Source: Bradyrhizobium sp. ORS 278 (GTDB taxonomy: Bacteria; Pseudomonadota; Alphaproteobacteria; Rhizobiales; Xanthobacteraceae). Taken from it: 64,000 nt of DNA. A model generated the notes under the pieces. That model did not search any database and was not told the DNA's origin. It was given only the letters and a program-made list of their open reading frames with translations. Made by a program: the position numbers and the translations under genes. Every line of letters starts with the position of its first letter. The first letter of the stretch is position 1. This document shows positions 33,431 to 43,579 of the stretch, in pieces. The DNA is taken from assembly GCF_000026145.1 (NCBI RefSeq), contig NC_009445.1, positions 7,067,001 through 7,131,000 of the forward strand, given 5' to 3'.

Positions 33431-33943
33431 ATGACGCTGGGAATCCGTTCGTTCGTCGCCGGCGCGTTGATGCTGGGCGCGCTCTCCATGTCAGCCACCG
33501 CCGCTCGCGCGGCAGATATCGTCGACACCGCCGTCGGCGCCGGCCAGTTCAACACGCTCGTCGCGGCCGCTAAGGCTGCGGGCGTCGTGCCGGTGCTGAA
33601 GAGCAAGGGCCCGTTCACCGTGTTCGCGCCGACCGACGCGGCATTCGCGGCGCTGCCGCCGGGCACGGTCGAGGACCTGCTGAAGCCGAAGAACAAGGGC
33701 AAGCTCGCGGCGATCCTGAAGTATCATGTCATTCCGGGTGCGGTGAAGGCGGGCGACGTTGCCGGCAAGAAGCTCAGCGTGAAGACCGCGGAAGGCCAGA
33801 AGGTCAACGTCGACGGAACCATGTTCGGCGTGCAGGTCAACGACGCCCGTGTCGTGCAGGCCGACGTGGTCGCCTCGAACGGCGTCATCCACGTCATCGA
33901 CAAGGTGCTGCTGCCGCCGGCCAAGACCGCGATGCATCACTGA
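33431..33943 (+). CDS. secreted fasciclin (FAS1) domain protein
   Basis: 170 residues with a signal peptide ending AARAAD and a single FAS1 domain. H1 motif is GPFTVFAPTDAAFAALP, H2 motif is SNGVIHVIDKVLLP, and the YH between them is at LKYHVIPG. AAGGA lies before the ATG at 33431; an upstream in-frame ATG at 33359 adds non-signal residues and is not used. Single-domain FAS1 proteins of rhizobia (Nex18-like) are secreted and linked to surface interaction. Role here unknown. Confidence 0.92.
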   Translation: MTLGIRSFVAGALMLGALSMSATAARAADIVDTAVGAGQFNTLVAAAKAAGVVPVLKSKGPFTVFAPTDAAFAALPPGTVEDLLKPKNKGKLAAILKYHVIPGAVKAGDVAGKKLSVKTAEGQKVNVDGTMFGVQVNDARVVQADVVASNGVIHVIDKVLLPPAKTAMHH

Positions 33944-33962
33944 TAAAGCATTGACTGAAACG

Positions 33963-33996
33963 AGAGCGCGCCGTTGATGACGGCGCGCTCTTTGTT
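33963..33996 (+). terminator. rho-independent terminator after the fasciclin gene
   Basis: Perfect 12-base-pair stem AGAGCGCGCCGT with loop TGATG, followed by TTGTTGG. It starts 20 bases after the fasciclin stop codon. Confidence 0.8.
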
Positions 33997-34074
33997 GGCG
34001 AGCTCTGATGTCGCGACGTTCAAGATCGTGGAGGCGCAACGGTCCTATGAGGACCAATGTCGTCGCCGCAACAC

Positions 34075-34375
34075 CGGTGTCGTCCCTGCCTTGAGCCGGG
34101 ACCCATAACCACCGTCCGGAATTTGGCGAAGGCTGGAGCTGCCAGCGCGCTTCACCCCATCGTCCTGTGGTCATGGGTCCCGGCGTTCGCCGGGACCACA
34201 GCTGCGGGTGTGGCGCGACCTCGGCCAGTTACAAGGACTGCAGCTGGGCCAGTTTCCGAAGACTGTCGTACCCCGCGAAGGCGGGGTACCCAGTGCGCCG
34301 CGGCGCCTCGGCCTATCACGACTTTCTCGGCGTACTGGATCGTCCGCCTTCGCGGACGATGACAGTGGAGAGTGG
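34075..34375. repeat. two palindromic intergenic repeat units
   Basis: Unit one (about 34080-34202) begins TCGTCCCTGCCTTGAGCCGG, continues GACCCATAACCACC and GGCTGGAGCT, and ends TGGGTCCCGGCGTTCGCCGG. It is the same family as the tandem array at 53712. Unit two (about 34264-34370) has GTACCCCGCGAAGGCGGGGTAC and CGTCCGCCTTCGCGGACG hairpins. They fill the gap between the fasciclin terminator and the acyl-CoA dehydrogenase 3' end. Confidence 0.7.
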
Positions 34376-34405
34376 AGCCGGAGCGAGTGCAATAACGGGA
34401 TTGGC

Positions 34406-35545
34406 TCAGTATCCCCTCAGCTGCGCCAGCTGCGCCGCGTGATAGTTCGCATCGCCCAGCAGCTCCTCGCACACCCGGGCCCGCTTCATGAAGAAGCCGA
34501 TGTCGAACTGATCGGTCATGCCCATGCCGCCATGCATCTGCACGCCCTCCTGCACGGCGCGCGTCGCGGTGGCGCCGGCGCGGGCCTTGGCAACGGCGAC
34601 GGAAGCCGTCGCACCTGCGGGATCGGCATCGAGCGCCTGCAGCGATTTCAGCACCGCGGCGCGGGTGATCTCGATTTCGATGTAGAGCTGCGCGGCGCGG
34701 TGCTGCAGCGCCTGGAATTCGCCGATCGCCTTGCCGAACTGCTTGCGCTCCTTGAGATACGCCACCGTGCGGCCGAACACCTCCTCGCTCAGGCCCACCA
34801 TCTCGGAGGCAACGGCGCCGCGGCCCAGATCAAGCACGCCGCCGAGCACCGCCGCGCCGCCATCGACCTCGCCGAGCACATGATCGGCCGTGACCTCGAC
34901 ATTGTCGAAGGTGATCCGCGCGGCATTATGCGCATCGACCATGATGGTGCGCTCGATATTGATCCCCTTGGCTTTGGGATCGACCAGGAACAGCGTCAGG
35001 CCCTCGCGCTCGCCCGGCTCGCCGGCGCTGCGCGCGACGACGAGCAGGAGATCGGCGACGTGACCGTCGACCACCATCGATTTAACGCCGTCGAGCTTGA
35101 AGCCGTTGCCGGCGCGCTTGGCGTGGAGCGAAGTATGCAGCGGGCGATGCTTGGCGCCTTCATCGAGGGCGAGAGCCGCAAGCAGCTTGCCGCTGGCGAT
35201 CCTCGGAAGATACTCCGACTTCTGCGCAGCCGAACCCGCACGCGTCAGCGCGGACGCTGACAGCACCGAGGTCGCGAGGAACGGCGACGGCATCAAGGTG
35301 CGGCCAATCTCCTCCATCACCACGCCGGCTTCGACCGCGCCGAGACCGGAGCCGCCGTGCTCTTCCGGCACCAGCAGGCCGGCGAAGCCCATCTCGGCAA
35401 AGGTGGCCCAGAGCTCGCGCGAGAAGCCGGTCTCGTCGCGGCTGTCGCGTAGCTTGCGCAAATGCGCCACCGGCGCGTGATCGGAGATCAGACCGCGCGC
35501 GCTATCGCGCAGCATGGATTGTTCTTCGGTGAGGAGGAGAGGCAT
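34406..35545 (-). CDS. acyl-CoA dehydrogenase family protein, subunit lacking the catalytic Glu
   Basis: 379 residues with the three-part acyl-CoA dehydrogenase layout (TEEQSMLRDSARGLI; GLLVPEEHGGSGLG; RKQFGKAIGEFQALQHRAAQLYIE; VQMHGGMGMTDQFDIGFFMKR). The helix-G position that carries the base in isovaleryl-type enzymes is Gly241 (LDLGRG), and the other known position (EGT) reads LLGDAN, so no general base is seen. Such chains are known as the non-catalytic half of heteromeric dehydrogenases. The partner is probably the enzyme encoded 146 bases upstream on the same strand. Confidence 0.9.
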   Translation of the reverse strand: MPLLLTEEQSMLRDSARGLISDHAPVAHLRKLRDSRDETGFSRELWATFAEMGFAGLLVPEEHGGSGLGAVEAGVVMEEIGRTLMPSPFLATSVLSASALTRAGSAAQKSEYLPRIASGKLLAALALDEGAKHRPLHTSLHAKRAGNGFKLDGVKSMVVDGHVADLLLVVARSAGEPGEREGLTLFLVDPKAKGINIERTIMVDAHNAARITFDNVEVTADHVLGEVDGGAAVLGGVLDLGRGAVASEMVGLSEEVFGRTVAYLKERKQFGKAIGEFQALQHRAAQLYIEIEITRAAVLKSLQALDADPAGATASVAVAKARAGATATRAVQEGVQMHGGMGMTDQFDIGFFMKRARVCEELLGDANYHAAQLAQLRGY

Positions 35546-35594
35546 GGCGGCTGTCCAGTGTCGATGTTGTTTGGGAGCGAAGCTCGTTCAGCTC

Positions 35595-35679
35595 GTCATG
35601 GCCGGGCTTGACCCGGCCATCCACGTCTCTCCTCGTGCGGATGGACGTGGATGCCCGGGTCGAGCCCGGGCATGACGGA
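35595..35679. repeat. palindromic intergenic repeat
   Basis: Hairpins TGGCCGGGCTTGACCCGGCCA and TGCCCGGGTCGAGCCCGGGCA ending TGACGGA, between the two acyl-CoA dehydrogenase genes. It is the same family as 11100-11188 and 12053-12183. Confidence 0.75.
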
Positions 35680-35691
35680 GTGTGGGGTGAA

Positions 35692-36891
<1,200 letters not shown>

Positions 36892-37051
36892 GTCTGATCC
36901 TCGCGCGTTTCCATGTCTGCTGTCGTTGGAACGACCTAACCTCAGCCCTTACTGAAATTCAATATCGATGTCGCCGCATCGGGCTGCGCTCTCGCCATGC
37001 ACCGCGATCTATGGTCATGATGCCGCCGCGTGAAAATACGAGGAAACGACC

Positions 37052-37597
37052 ATGCGCCTGAAACTTCTTTCGCCTGGCGAAATGAGCGCCGACCAGCGCC
37101 AGACCTATGACGAGTCGATCGCCAGCAAGCGCGGCTCGCCGCCGCCGCCGATGATGGCCTGGCTGAACAGCCCGGAGATGGCGCGGCACGCGACAAGGCT
37201 CGGCGCCTTCCTGCGTTACGACACGGTCTTTCCGGCCGCGCTGTCGGAGATCGCAATCCTGGTGACGGCGCGGCACTGGACCGCGCACTACGAATGGTAC
37301 GCGCATAAGCGCCTGGCACTGGCCGGCGGCTTGGACATCAAGATCATCGAGGATATCCGCGACCGCAGAACGCCGGAATTCTCCGATCCCAAGGCGAAGA
37401 TGATCTACGACGTCGCGAAGTCATTGCACGAGGGCCATGGCCTGACGGACGCCCTCTATGCCGAGGCCATCGCGCTGCTCGGCGAGCGCGGCCTGGTCGA
37501 GATCATCGGCCTGTGCGGCTACTACACGATGGTGTCGATGACGCTGAATGCCTTCGAGTTCGATCTGCCGGAGGGCGAGGTGTCGGAGTTGAAGTGA
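37052..37597 (+). CDS. carboxymuconolactone decarboxylase family protein
   Basis: 181 residues, alpha-helical AhpD-like/CMD fold. Family segments are FPAALSEIAILVTARHWTAHYEWYAHKRLA and the later IYDVAKSLHEGHGL and LCGYYTMVSMTLNAF. The CxxC of the peroxidase-type AhpD proteins is absent, so it is closer to the decarboxylase or uncharacterized branch. AGGA precedes the ATG. It is divergent from the acyl-CoA dehydrogenase gene. Confidence 0.88.
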   Translation: MRLKLLSPGEMSADQRQTYDESIASKRGSPPPPMMAWLNSPEMARHATRLGAFLRYDTVFPAALSEIAILVTARHWTAHYEWYAHKRLALAGGLDIKIIEDIRDRRTPEFSDPKAKMIYDVAKSLHEGHGLTDALYAEAIALLGERGLVEIIGLCGYYTMVSMTLNAFEFDLPEGEVSELK

Positions 37598-37643
37598 ATC
37601 GGAGAAACAGACGACGTTCTCACCGCTGCGGTGCCCATGACTG

Positions 37644-37825
37644 TGCCCTCTCCCCCAAGGCGAAGCAAAGCTTCGCCAGGGTGGGAGAGGGCTACACAGC
37701 CGGCAGCCACAGTCTCACTCGGGTGAGGGGTTCGTGCCACAAACTTAGTCTTGAGCCCGGGGCAACCCCTCACCCGGCTTTCATGCTGCGCATGAAAGCC
37801 ACCCTCTCCCACAAGGGGAGAGGGT
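37644..37825. repeat. nested palindromic repeat (CCCTCTCCC type)
   Basis: Outer arms CCCTCTCCC / GGGAGAGGG and inner arms CGGGTGAGGGGTT (37720-37732) / AACCCCTCACCCG (37764-37776) form a nested palindrome. Extra small hairpins GCGAAGCAAAGCTTCGC and GGCTTTCATGCTGCGCATGAAAGCC are inserted. It is the same family as 58621-58776. No coding content. Confidence 0.7.
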
Positions 37826-37892
37826 GCACCGCCCGAGTCGCTTGATAGTCAGCACTCTCTTAGACGAGCCTGCTGATCTAGCTCCACGAAAC

Positions 37893-39107
37893 TCAGCCCG
37901 CCGCCACGCGCCGTTTCGACGACCACACCAGCGCAAGCACGCACAGGCCCAGCAGCACCGGGGGGAACACCACCATGTTCACCGCGGACCAGCCGAAATG
38001 CGCGAGCAGCTGTCCCGACGAGAACGAGCCAAGCGCCATCAGGCCGAAGATCAGGAAATCGTTGAACGCCTGTACCTTGTTGCGCTCGGCCGACGTATGC
38101 GTCTCCAGCACCAGAGCGGAGGCGCCGACGAAGCCGAAATTCCAGCCGACGCCAAGCGCGAACAAGGTGGCCCAGAAGTGCATGGCGGTGAGGCCCGACA
38201 GGCCGATGATGGCAGCAACGGCTTCCAGCGCCAGGCCGAGCGCGACGATGACGGGAGCGCCGAAGCGTGCGATCAGCGCGCCGGTGAAGAAGCTCGGGCC
38301 GTACATCGCGACGATGTGCCATTGCAGGCCGAAATTGGAATCCGAGACGGTGAGCCCGCACATCTGCATGGCGAGCGGCGCCGAGGTCATCACCAGGTTC
38401 ATGACGGGATAGGCGATGGTGCCGCACAGCGCGGCAGCGATGAAGCGTGGCTGGCGCACGATCTCGAACAAAGGCCGGCCGCCATGCAGATCGGCGGCGA
38501 CTGGCTTCGGCAGATCGACCCCAGCGACGATGCCCATCGCGATCAGCGCGACCGCCGCCTGCACAAGATAGCTGAACGCGAACAGATAAGGCTGCCAGAC
38601 GTCCATGGTCCATTGCACGAGCTGCGGACCGAGCAGGCCGGCGAAGATGCCGCCGGCCATCACCCACGACACCGCCTTGGGCCTGAACTCCGCGCTCGCG
38701 CCATCCGCCGCGGCAAAGCGGTATGATTGTGCGACGGCGCCATAGAGGCCGCCGAGAAACGTGGCCAGACAGAACAGCGCGAACGAGCCGCGCAGGATCG
38801 CGAAGCAACCGAGCACGCCGGTGACCGCGCCACAGAAGGTGCCGATCAGGAAGGCGGCGCGGCGGCCGTAGCGGCGCGAGATCGCGCCGGTCGGCAACGT
38901 GCCGGCGGCGAGCCCGACGACGTACATCGAGATCGGCACGGTCGCGAGCCCGATGTTCGGCGCGATGGTGACGCCGACGATCGCGCCGGTGGCGAAGATC
39001 ACCGCCGAGTTGGCGCCGGTCAGGGCCTGCGCGGTAGCCAGGCGCGCCACGTTGCGGCGGGCGCGGGCGTCGTCGGTCGTGTCGTCGCTCACGGTCAGGT
39101 CGATCAT
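37893..39107 (-). CDS. MFS transporter
   Basis: 404 residues, about twelve membrane helices, with the MFS loop 2-3 signature (GAISRRYGRRAAFLIG) and a long central loop. ATG 39107 (MIDLTVSDDTTDD) is chosen; the TTG at 39188 would add a polar stretch unrelated to membrane proteins. It resembles YfcJ/arabinose-efflux-like drug exporters in general layout. Substrate unknown. Confidence 0.88.
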   Translation of the reverse strand: MIDLTVSDDTTDDARARRNVARLATAQALTGANSAVIFATGAIVGVTIAPNIGLATVPISMYVVGLAAGTLPTGAISRRYGRRAAFLIGTFCGAVTGVLGCFAILRGSFALFCLATFLGGLYGAVAQSYRFAAADGASAEFRPKAVSWVMAGGIFAGLLGPQLVQWTMDVWQPYLFAFSYLVQAAVALIAMGIVAGVDLPKPVAADLHGGRPLFEIVRQPRFIAAALCGTIAYPVMNLVMTSAPLAMQMCGLTVSDSNFGLQWHIVAMYGPSFFTGALIARFGAPVIVALGLALEAVAAIIGLSGLTAMHFWATLFALGVGWNFGFVGASALVLETHTSAERNKVQAFNDFLIFGLMALGSFSSGQLLAHFGWSAVNMVVFPPVLLGLCVLALVWSSKRRVAAG

Positions 39108-39300
39108 CTCGGATGTCCGGAGGCGCGGGCCACGCGCCCCTTGCTCGGGTGTGGCCGCACTATTGCGGGAAGGCTGCGCCGGAGGCAACGGGCGTGATCA
39201 GAGGCAAGCCATGCACGACGGTTGATTCGACAGCTCCGGCCGGCCCGGCTAATCCAGCCAGCGGTATTGTCGCGTCAACGGCCGCTGCGGAGCTTGAGCC

Positions 39301-41367
39301 ATGTCAATCGACGATCGTCCGACCCTCGCCGCGCCCGACGACGATCCGTATCTGTGGCTCGAGGATATCGAAGGCGAGCGCCCGCTCGCCTTCGTCGCGG
39401 CGCAGAATGAGCGCACGCTTGCCGCGTTCGGCGGCGCCGCCTTCGCGCGGGATCGCGACGCGCTGGCCGCGATCTTCGATCGCCCCGACAACATCCCCTT
39501 CGTCAGCCGCCGCGGTGGGCTGCTGTACAATCAATGGAAAGACGCGACTCATCCGCGCGGCTTGTGGCGGCGCACGACAATGGACGAGTTCCGCAAAGCG
39601 CAACCCAAATGGGAGCTGCTGCTCGACATCGATCGCCTCGCCGCCGAGGAAGGCGAGGACTGGGCGCTGAACTGGGTCTCGACCCTGCCGCCGGCGCATG
39701 AGCGCGCGATCCTGGCGCTGTCGCGCGGCGGCAGCGACGCGGTGGTGCTGCGCGAGTTCGATCTCACCACGAAGCGCTTCGTCGAGGGCGGCTTCACGTT
39801 GAGCGAGGCCAAGGGCGGCGTCGACTGGGTTGACGCCGATACGCTGCTGCTGTCGAGCGCTTACGGCGAGGGCATGGCGACGCCCTCAGGCTATGCGCGC
39901 ACGGTGCGGCTGTGGCGACGCGGCGCGCCGGTCGACGCGGCGCCGGTCATCTTTGCCGCTGCGAATGAGCAGTCGGTGTGGGTGCGCGCTGGTGTCGATC
40001 GCAGCGTCACGCCGTTCAGGGTGTGGTTTTCGGAAGGGCTCGACTTCTTCAACCATCATCTGTGGCTCGGCGATGCCGGCGGCGCGCGGACGCGGCTCGA
40101 CCTGCCGACCGACAGCTGGGCCATACCGGACGCGGACTGGCTGGCGATCAAGCTGCGCCAGCCCTGGACCGTGGGCGGGATCACGCATGCGGCGGATGTC
40201 GTGCTGGGGATCTCCTTGTCGGCATGTCTCGCCGGCTCGCCCGCGTTCGCTAAACTCTTCGAGCCGGGCCCGCGCCGCGCGCTGCAGGGGCTGTACTGGG
40301 CCGGCGGCCGGCTGGTGCTGTCGATCCTCGATGAGCTCAAGCCGCAATACGAGGTGTGGACGCCGGCGGCGCAGGGCTGGAGCCGTCGGCAGCTGCCGGG
40401 ATTGCCCGAGCTGGCCACCGTCAACGTCTGGCCGCTCGACAGCGACGAGCTGACCGGCAATGGCGATCTGCTCGCCAGCGTCCAGGACCCGCTGACGCCG
40501 CCGTCGCTGCAGTTAATTGAGAGTTTCGGCGCGCCCGCCGTGCTGAAGCAGGCGCCGCGCACCTTCACCGCCGACGGATACGTGGTCACGCGATACGAGG
40601 CGGCCTCGGTGGATGGCGTCGGCATTCCCTACACGCTGACCGGCCCCGCGAAGCTCACCGGCGATGCGCCGGTGTATATGAGTGCCTATGGCGGCTTCGG
40701 CCACAGCATCCGTCCGGCCTACAATGCCGCGCTCGGCAAGCTGTGGCTGGAGCGCGGCGGCAGCCTGGTCGAAGCGAACATCCGCGGCGGCGGCGAGTTC
40801 GGCACCGCCTGGCACGACGCCGGACGCTACGCCGGCAAGCGGCTCGCGCATGATGATTTCGCCGCCGTGGCCGCCGATCTCGTCCGCCGCGGCATCACGG
40901 TGCCGAAGCGCATCGCCGCGCAAGGCGGCTCCAATGGCGGCATCCTGATCACCAACATGCTGGTGCGCTATCCCGAGCGCTTCGGCGCGCTGTTCTGCAC
41001 CATCCCGCTGATCGACATGCGCCGTTATACGAAGCTTCTGGCGGGCGCGAGCTGGATCGCCGAGTATGGCGATCCGGACAAGGCCGAGGACTGGGGCTGG
41101 CTGCAGACCTACTCCGCCTATCACACCGCAAAGCCCGGCCAGCCTTATCCGCCCATCCTGATCGCCACGACGCGGCGCGACGACCGCGTGCATCCGGGAC
41201 ATGCGCGCAAGATGACGGCGAAGCTGCAGGCGATGGGCTATGACAGCTATTTCTACGAGCCCGCCGCCGGCGGCCACGGCTACGGCACCGACAACCGCGA
41301 GCGCGCCAGCTTCATCACCCTCGGCACGCGGTTTCTGGCGCGGCATGTGGGGCTGGAGATGGGATAG
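39301..41367 (+). CDS. prolyl oligopeptidase family serine peptidase (S9)
   Basis: 688 residues. A beta-propeller N-terminal part (DPYLWLEDIEGERPLAFVAAQNERT opens the domain) gates an alpha/beta-hydrolase C-terminal part. Catalytic residues are visible: Ser544 in QGGSNGG, Asp at 627-628 (RRDDRVHPG) and His659 (GGHGYG). There is no signal peptide, so it is cytoplasmic as usual for this family and cleaves short peptides, mostly after Pro or acting as an oligopeptidase. Confidence 0.95.
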   Translation: MSIDDRPTLAAPDDDPYLWLEDIEGERPLAFVAAQNERTLAAFGGAAFARDRDALAAIFDRPDNIPFVSRRGGLLYNQWKDATHPRGLWRRTTMDEFRKAQPKWELLLDIDRLAAEEGEDWALNWVSTLPPAHERAILALSRGGSDAVVLREFDLTTKRFVEGGFTLSEAKGGVDWVDADTLLLSSAYGEGMATPSGYARTVRLWRRGAPVDAAPVIFAAANEQSVWVRAGVDRSVTPFRVWFSEGLDFFNHHLWLGDAGGARTRLDLPTDSWAIPDADWLAIKLRQPWTVGGITHAADVVLGISLSACLAGSPAFAKLFEPGPRRALQGLYWAGGRLVLSILDELKPQYEVWTPAAQGWSRRQLPGLPELATVNVWPLDSDELTGNGDLLASVQDPLTPPSLQLIESFGAPAVLKQAPRTFTADGYVVTRYEAASVDGVGIPYTLTGPAKLTGDAPVYMSAYGGFGHSIRPAYNAALGKLWLERGGSLVEANIRGGGEFGTAWHDAGRYAGKRLAHDDFAAVAADLVRRGITVPKRIAAQGGSNGGILITNMLVRYPERFGALFCTIPLIDMRRYTKLLAGASWIAEYGDPDKAEDWGWLQTYSAYHTAKPGQPYPPILIATTRRDDRVHPGHARKMTAKLQAMGYDSYFYEPAAGGHGYGTDNRERASFITLGTRFLARHVGLEMG

Positions 41368-41404
41368 CGACTGCGCTTCTTTGTAAGGCGCGCTGCCGGC
41401 CTCA

Positions 41405-41545
41405 CTTACCACCGTCATCCCGGCGAACACCGGGATCCATACTCCGCAGCAGGAGTGTGTTGCGACGACAGACGTCACGCCGATCTCGCGTCACGACTGC
41501 TCCCTATGGTTATGGGTTGCGGCGTTCGCCGGGACGACGACCATG
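41405..41545. repeat. palindromic intergenic repeat
   Basis: Begins ACCGTCATCCCGGCGAACACCGG and ends GCGGCGTTCGCCGGGACGACG, with a partly complementary body including ATCCATACTCC. It is a degenerate member of the family that is tandemly arrayed at 53712. Confidence 0.65.
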
Positions 41546-41568
41546 GGCGGCGCTGCGCCGTCGGCAAC

Positions 41569-42246
41569 TCAGGCTGCCCTTGCGAACACCAGGATCATGT
41601 TGTTGGCAGGCATTTCCACGGTTTCGCGCAAGGTCAGGCCATTGCGCACGGCGAGGGCTTCGAGGTCCGTGATGTCGCGGACGCCCCACTCGGGATTGCC
41701 CTCGCGCAGGGACGCGTCGAACACGGCGTTGCTGACCGCGGTGTGCTTGCCGTCGCGCTTGAACGGGCCGTAGAGCACGAGCAGCCCGTCCGGCGAGAGC
41801 ACCTCGCCTGCGCCGGCGAACAGGCCCCCCGCCACCGACCACGGGGCGATGTGGATGACGTTGGCGCAGAAGATCGCGGTCAGTTGCGCCGGCCCGCCGG
41901 CCGCCTTGAACCCGGCGACCCAGCCGGCATCTGAGAGGTCGATACGTTGGGCATCGCGGATGTTGGACAGTCGCGAGTGCTTACGCCATGCCGCGATGCT
42001 GGCGAGATGGTTGGCATTGAAGTCGCTCGGCCACCACATGAGATCGGGACGCTGCGCGGCGAAATGAACGATGTGCTGGCCGGTGCCGCTGCCGGCTTCC
42101 AGCACGCCGCCCGCGCGGCCCTCCAGCCATCGCGCCAGCACGGCCCAGATCGGTTGATGGTTGCGGTGGAACGCGGCGGCGTCCAACCGTCCGTCCGGTT
42201 CCACCGGCCGGCCGTCCCGGCCGAACTCCACGACATACTCCGCCAT
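41569..42246 (-). CDS. DUF938 family SAM-dependent methyltransferase
   Basis: 225 residues. The SAM-binding motif is VLEAGSGTGQHIVHFA, preceded by the DUF938 N-terminus AAFHRNHQPIWAVL. Further family segments are WWPSDFNANHLASI, IFCANVIHIAPW and GLLVLYGPFKRDG. The substrate of DUF938 proteins is not established. It is divergent from the sox gene cluster. Confidence 0.92.
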   Translation of the reverse strand: MAEYVVEFGRDGRPVEPDGRLDAAAFHRNHQPIWAVLARWLEGRAGGVLEAGSGTGQHIVHFAAQRPDLMWWPSDFNANHLASIAAWRKHSRLSNIRDAQRIDLSDAGWVAGFKAAGGPAQLTAIFCANVIHIAPWSVAGGLFAGAGEVLSPDGLLVLYGPFKRDGKHTAVSNAVFDASLREGNPEWGVRDITDLEALAVRNGLTLRETVEMPANNMILVFARAA

Positions 42247-42398
42247 TCCAATTCTCCCGGCCGCCCGCTGGACGGCCTCGTTAACCGCGTTGCGCCGGCC
42301 ACCATACGCGCATTGTCAGCCGATGGTCTTTATGCTTTGCACCCCCTATATTGCTGACATCACCGAGACGTCGGAACCTCACCTTGTTCACATCCGTC

Positions 42399-42740
42399 AT
42401 GCGTACCGCCCTGGCGCTGGGGTTTTCGCTCGCCATGTCCCTCGCGATGTCCGCAATTGCCCTCGCCCAATCCGGCGCCGCCGAGGGCCAGAAGCTCGCC
42501 TTCGACCGCGGCAAGGGCAATTGCCTGACCTGCCACGAGATCAAGGGCGGCGACCTGCCGGGCTCGATCGGGCCGAAGCTCGAGAACCTCAAGGCGCGGT
42601 ACGACCGTGCCGAGCTGACCGCGATCCTCAACGACGAGACGGTCCGCAATCCGCTGACGGTGATGCCGCCGTTCGGCCGCAACCGCATCCTGACCGAGCA
42701 GGAAATCAGCGCCATCGTCGATTTCCTGCAGACCCTCTGA
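42399..42740 (+). CDS. soxX: SoxX, c-type cytochrome of the thiosulfate oxidation complex
   Basis: About 113 residues with a signal peptide (MRTALALGFSLAMSLAMS, cleavage near ALAQ). A single heme c site CLTCH follows, with the likely axial Met in VMPPFG. SoxX pairs with SoxA in the periplasm to couple thiosulfate oxidatively to SoxY. ATG 42399 is chosen for the signal peptide; TTG 42351 is the far edge of the frame. It is the first gene of the sox run. Confidence 0.93.
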   Translation: MRTALALGFSLAMSLAMSAIALAQSGAAEGQKLAFDRGKGNCLTCHEIKGGDLPGSIGPKLENLKARYDRAELTAILNDETVRNPLTVMPPFGRNRILTEQEISAIVDFLQTL

Positions 42741-42759
42741 TTTTCGTTTGGAGACATTC

Positions 42760-43254
42760 ATGACTGCCTCGTCCTGCCCGCAGGCCCATCGCCGCCTATT
42801 CCTGAAGGGCGCCGGCCTCGTCGCGCTGATCGGCCTCGGCAACGCCGTGCTGCACGCCGCGCCCGTGTTCGCCGCAACCAACGACAACAAATATCCCGAG
42901 GATGCCTTCAGGCAGAAGAACGCGCCCGACGCGATCAAGGCGCTGTACGGCCGCGACCACGAGGCCTCCGACAAGATCAAGCTGGACGCGCCTGAAATCG
43001 CTGAGAACGGCGGCGTGGTACCGATCGCGGTGTCGACGACCTTGCCGAACGTCACCTCGATTTCCTTCATCGTCGCCGAGAACCCGAACGCCCTGGCCGC
43101 ATCCTACAAGATCCCCGAGGGCACGGTGCCGGCGGTGGCGAACCGGCTGAAGATGGCCAAGACCTCCAGTGTCATCGCGCTCGTCGAATCCGGCGGCAAG
43201 CTGTACAGCGCGACCAAGGAAGTGAAGGTCACCGTCGGCGGCTGCGGCGGCTAG
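42760..43254 (+). CDS. soxY: SoxY, thiosulfate-oxidizing carrier protein
   Basis: 164 residues. A Tat-type signal (HRRLFLKGAGLVALIG) leads to the SoxY body, ending in the signature VTVGGCGG whose Cys carries the sulfur substrate on a swinging arm. It forms a heterodimer with SoxZ, encoded 13 bases downstream. Export of SoxYZ as a folded pair by Tat explains why SoxZ has no signal peptide. Confidence 0.95.
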   Translation: MTASSCPQAHRRLFLKGAGLVALIGLGNAVLHAAPVFAATNDNKYPEDAFRQKNAPDAIKALYGRDHEASDKIKLDAPEIAENGGVVPIAVSTTLPNVTSISFIVAENPNALAASYKIPEGTVPAVANRLKMAKTSSVIALVESGGKLYSATKEVKVTVGGCGG

Positions 43255-43267
43255 GGGGAGAACGATC

Positions 43268-43579
43268 ATGGCTTCGAGCATTCGCGTCCGCGCAATCCTG
43301 AACGGCGAGATCACCGAGGTGCAGACGCTGATCCAGCACCCGATGGATACGGGCCTGGTGAAGGACGCCAAGGGCGAGGTGGTTCCGGCGCACTACATCC
43401 AGCAGCTCACCTTTACGCACAAGGACAAGGCCGTGTTCCTGGCCGACTGGGGCACTGCCGTGTCCAAGGACCCCTATGTGAAGTTCGCCTTCAAGGGCGC
43501 CGCCAAGGGCGACGAGCTCAAGGTGAGCTGGGTGGACAACAAGGGCGCCACCGACAGCCTGACGGCGACGATCCAATGA
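43268..43579 (+). CDS. soxZ: SoxZ, sulfur carrier complex partner
   Basis: 103 residues, no signal peptide. The family pattern is IRVRAILNGEITEVQTLIQHPMDTG, VPAHYIQQLTF and the C-terminal KVSWVDNKGATDS. AGGGGGAG precedes the ATG. Its stop overlaps the soxA start by four bases. Confidence 0.95.
   Translation: MASSIRVRAILNGEITEVQTLIQHPMDTGLVKDAKGEVVPAHYIQQLTFTHKDKAVFLADWGTAVSKDPYVKFAFKGAAKGDELKVSWVDNKGATDSLTATIQ

Noticed and set aside
37598..37892. Possible small gene between the CMD-family protein and the MFS transporter
   Set aside because: The short frames here are translations of the nested palindromic repeat.
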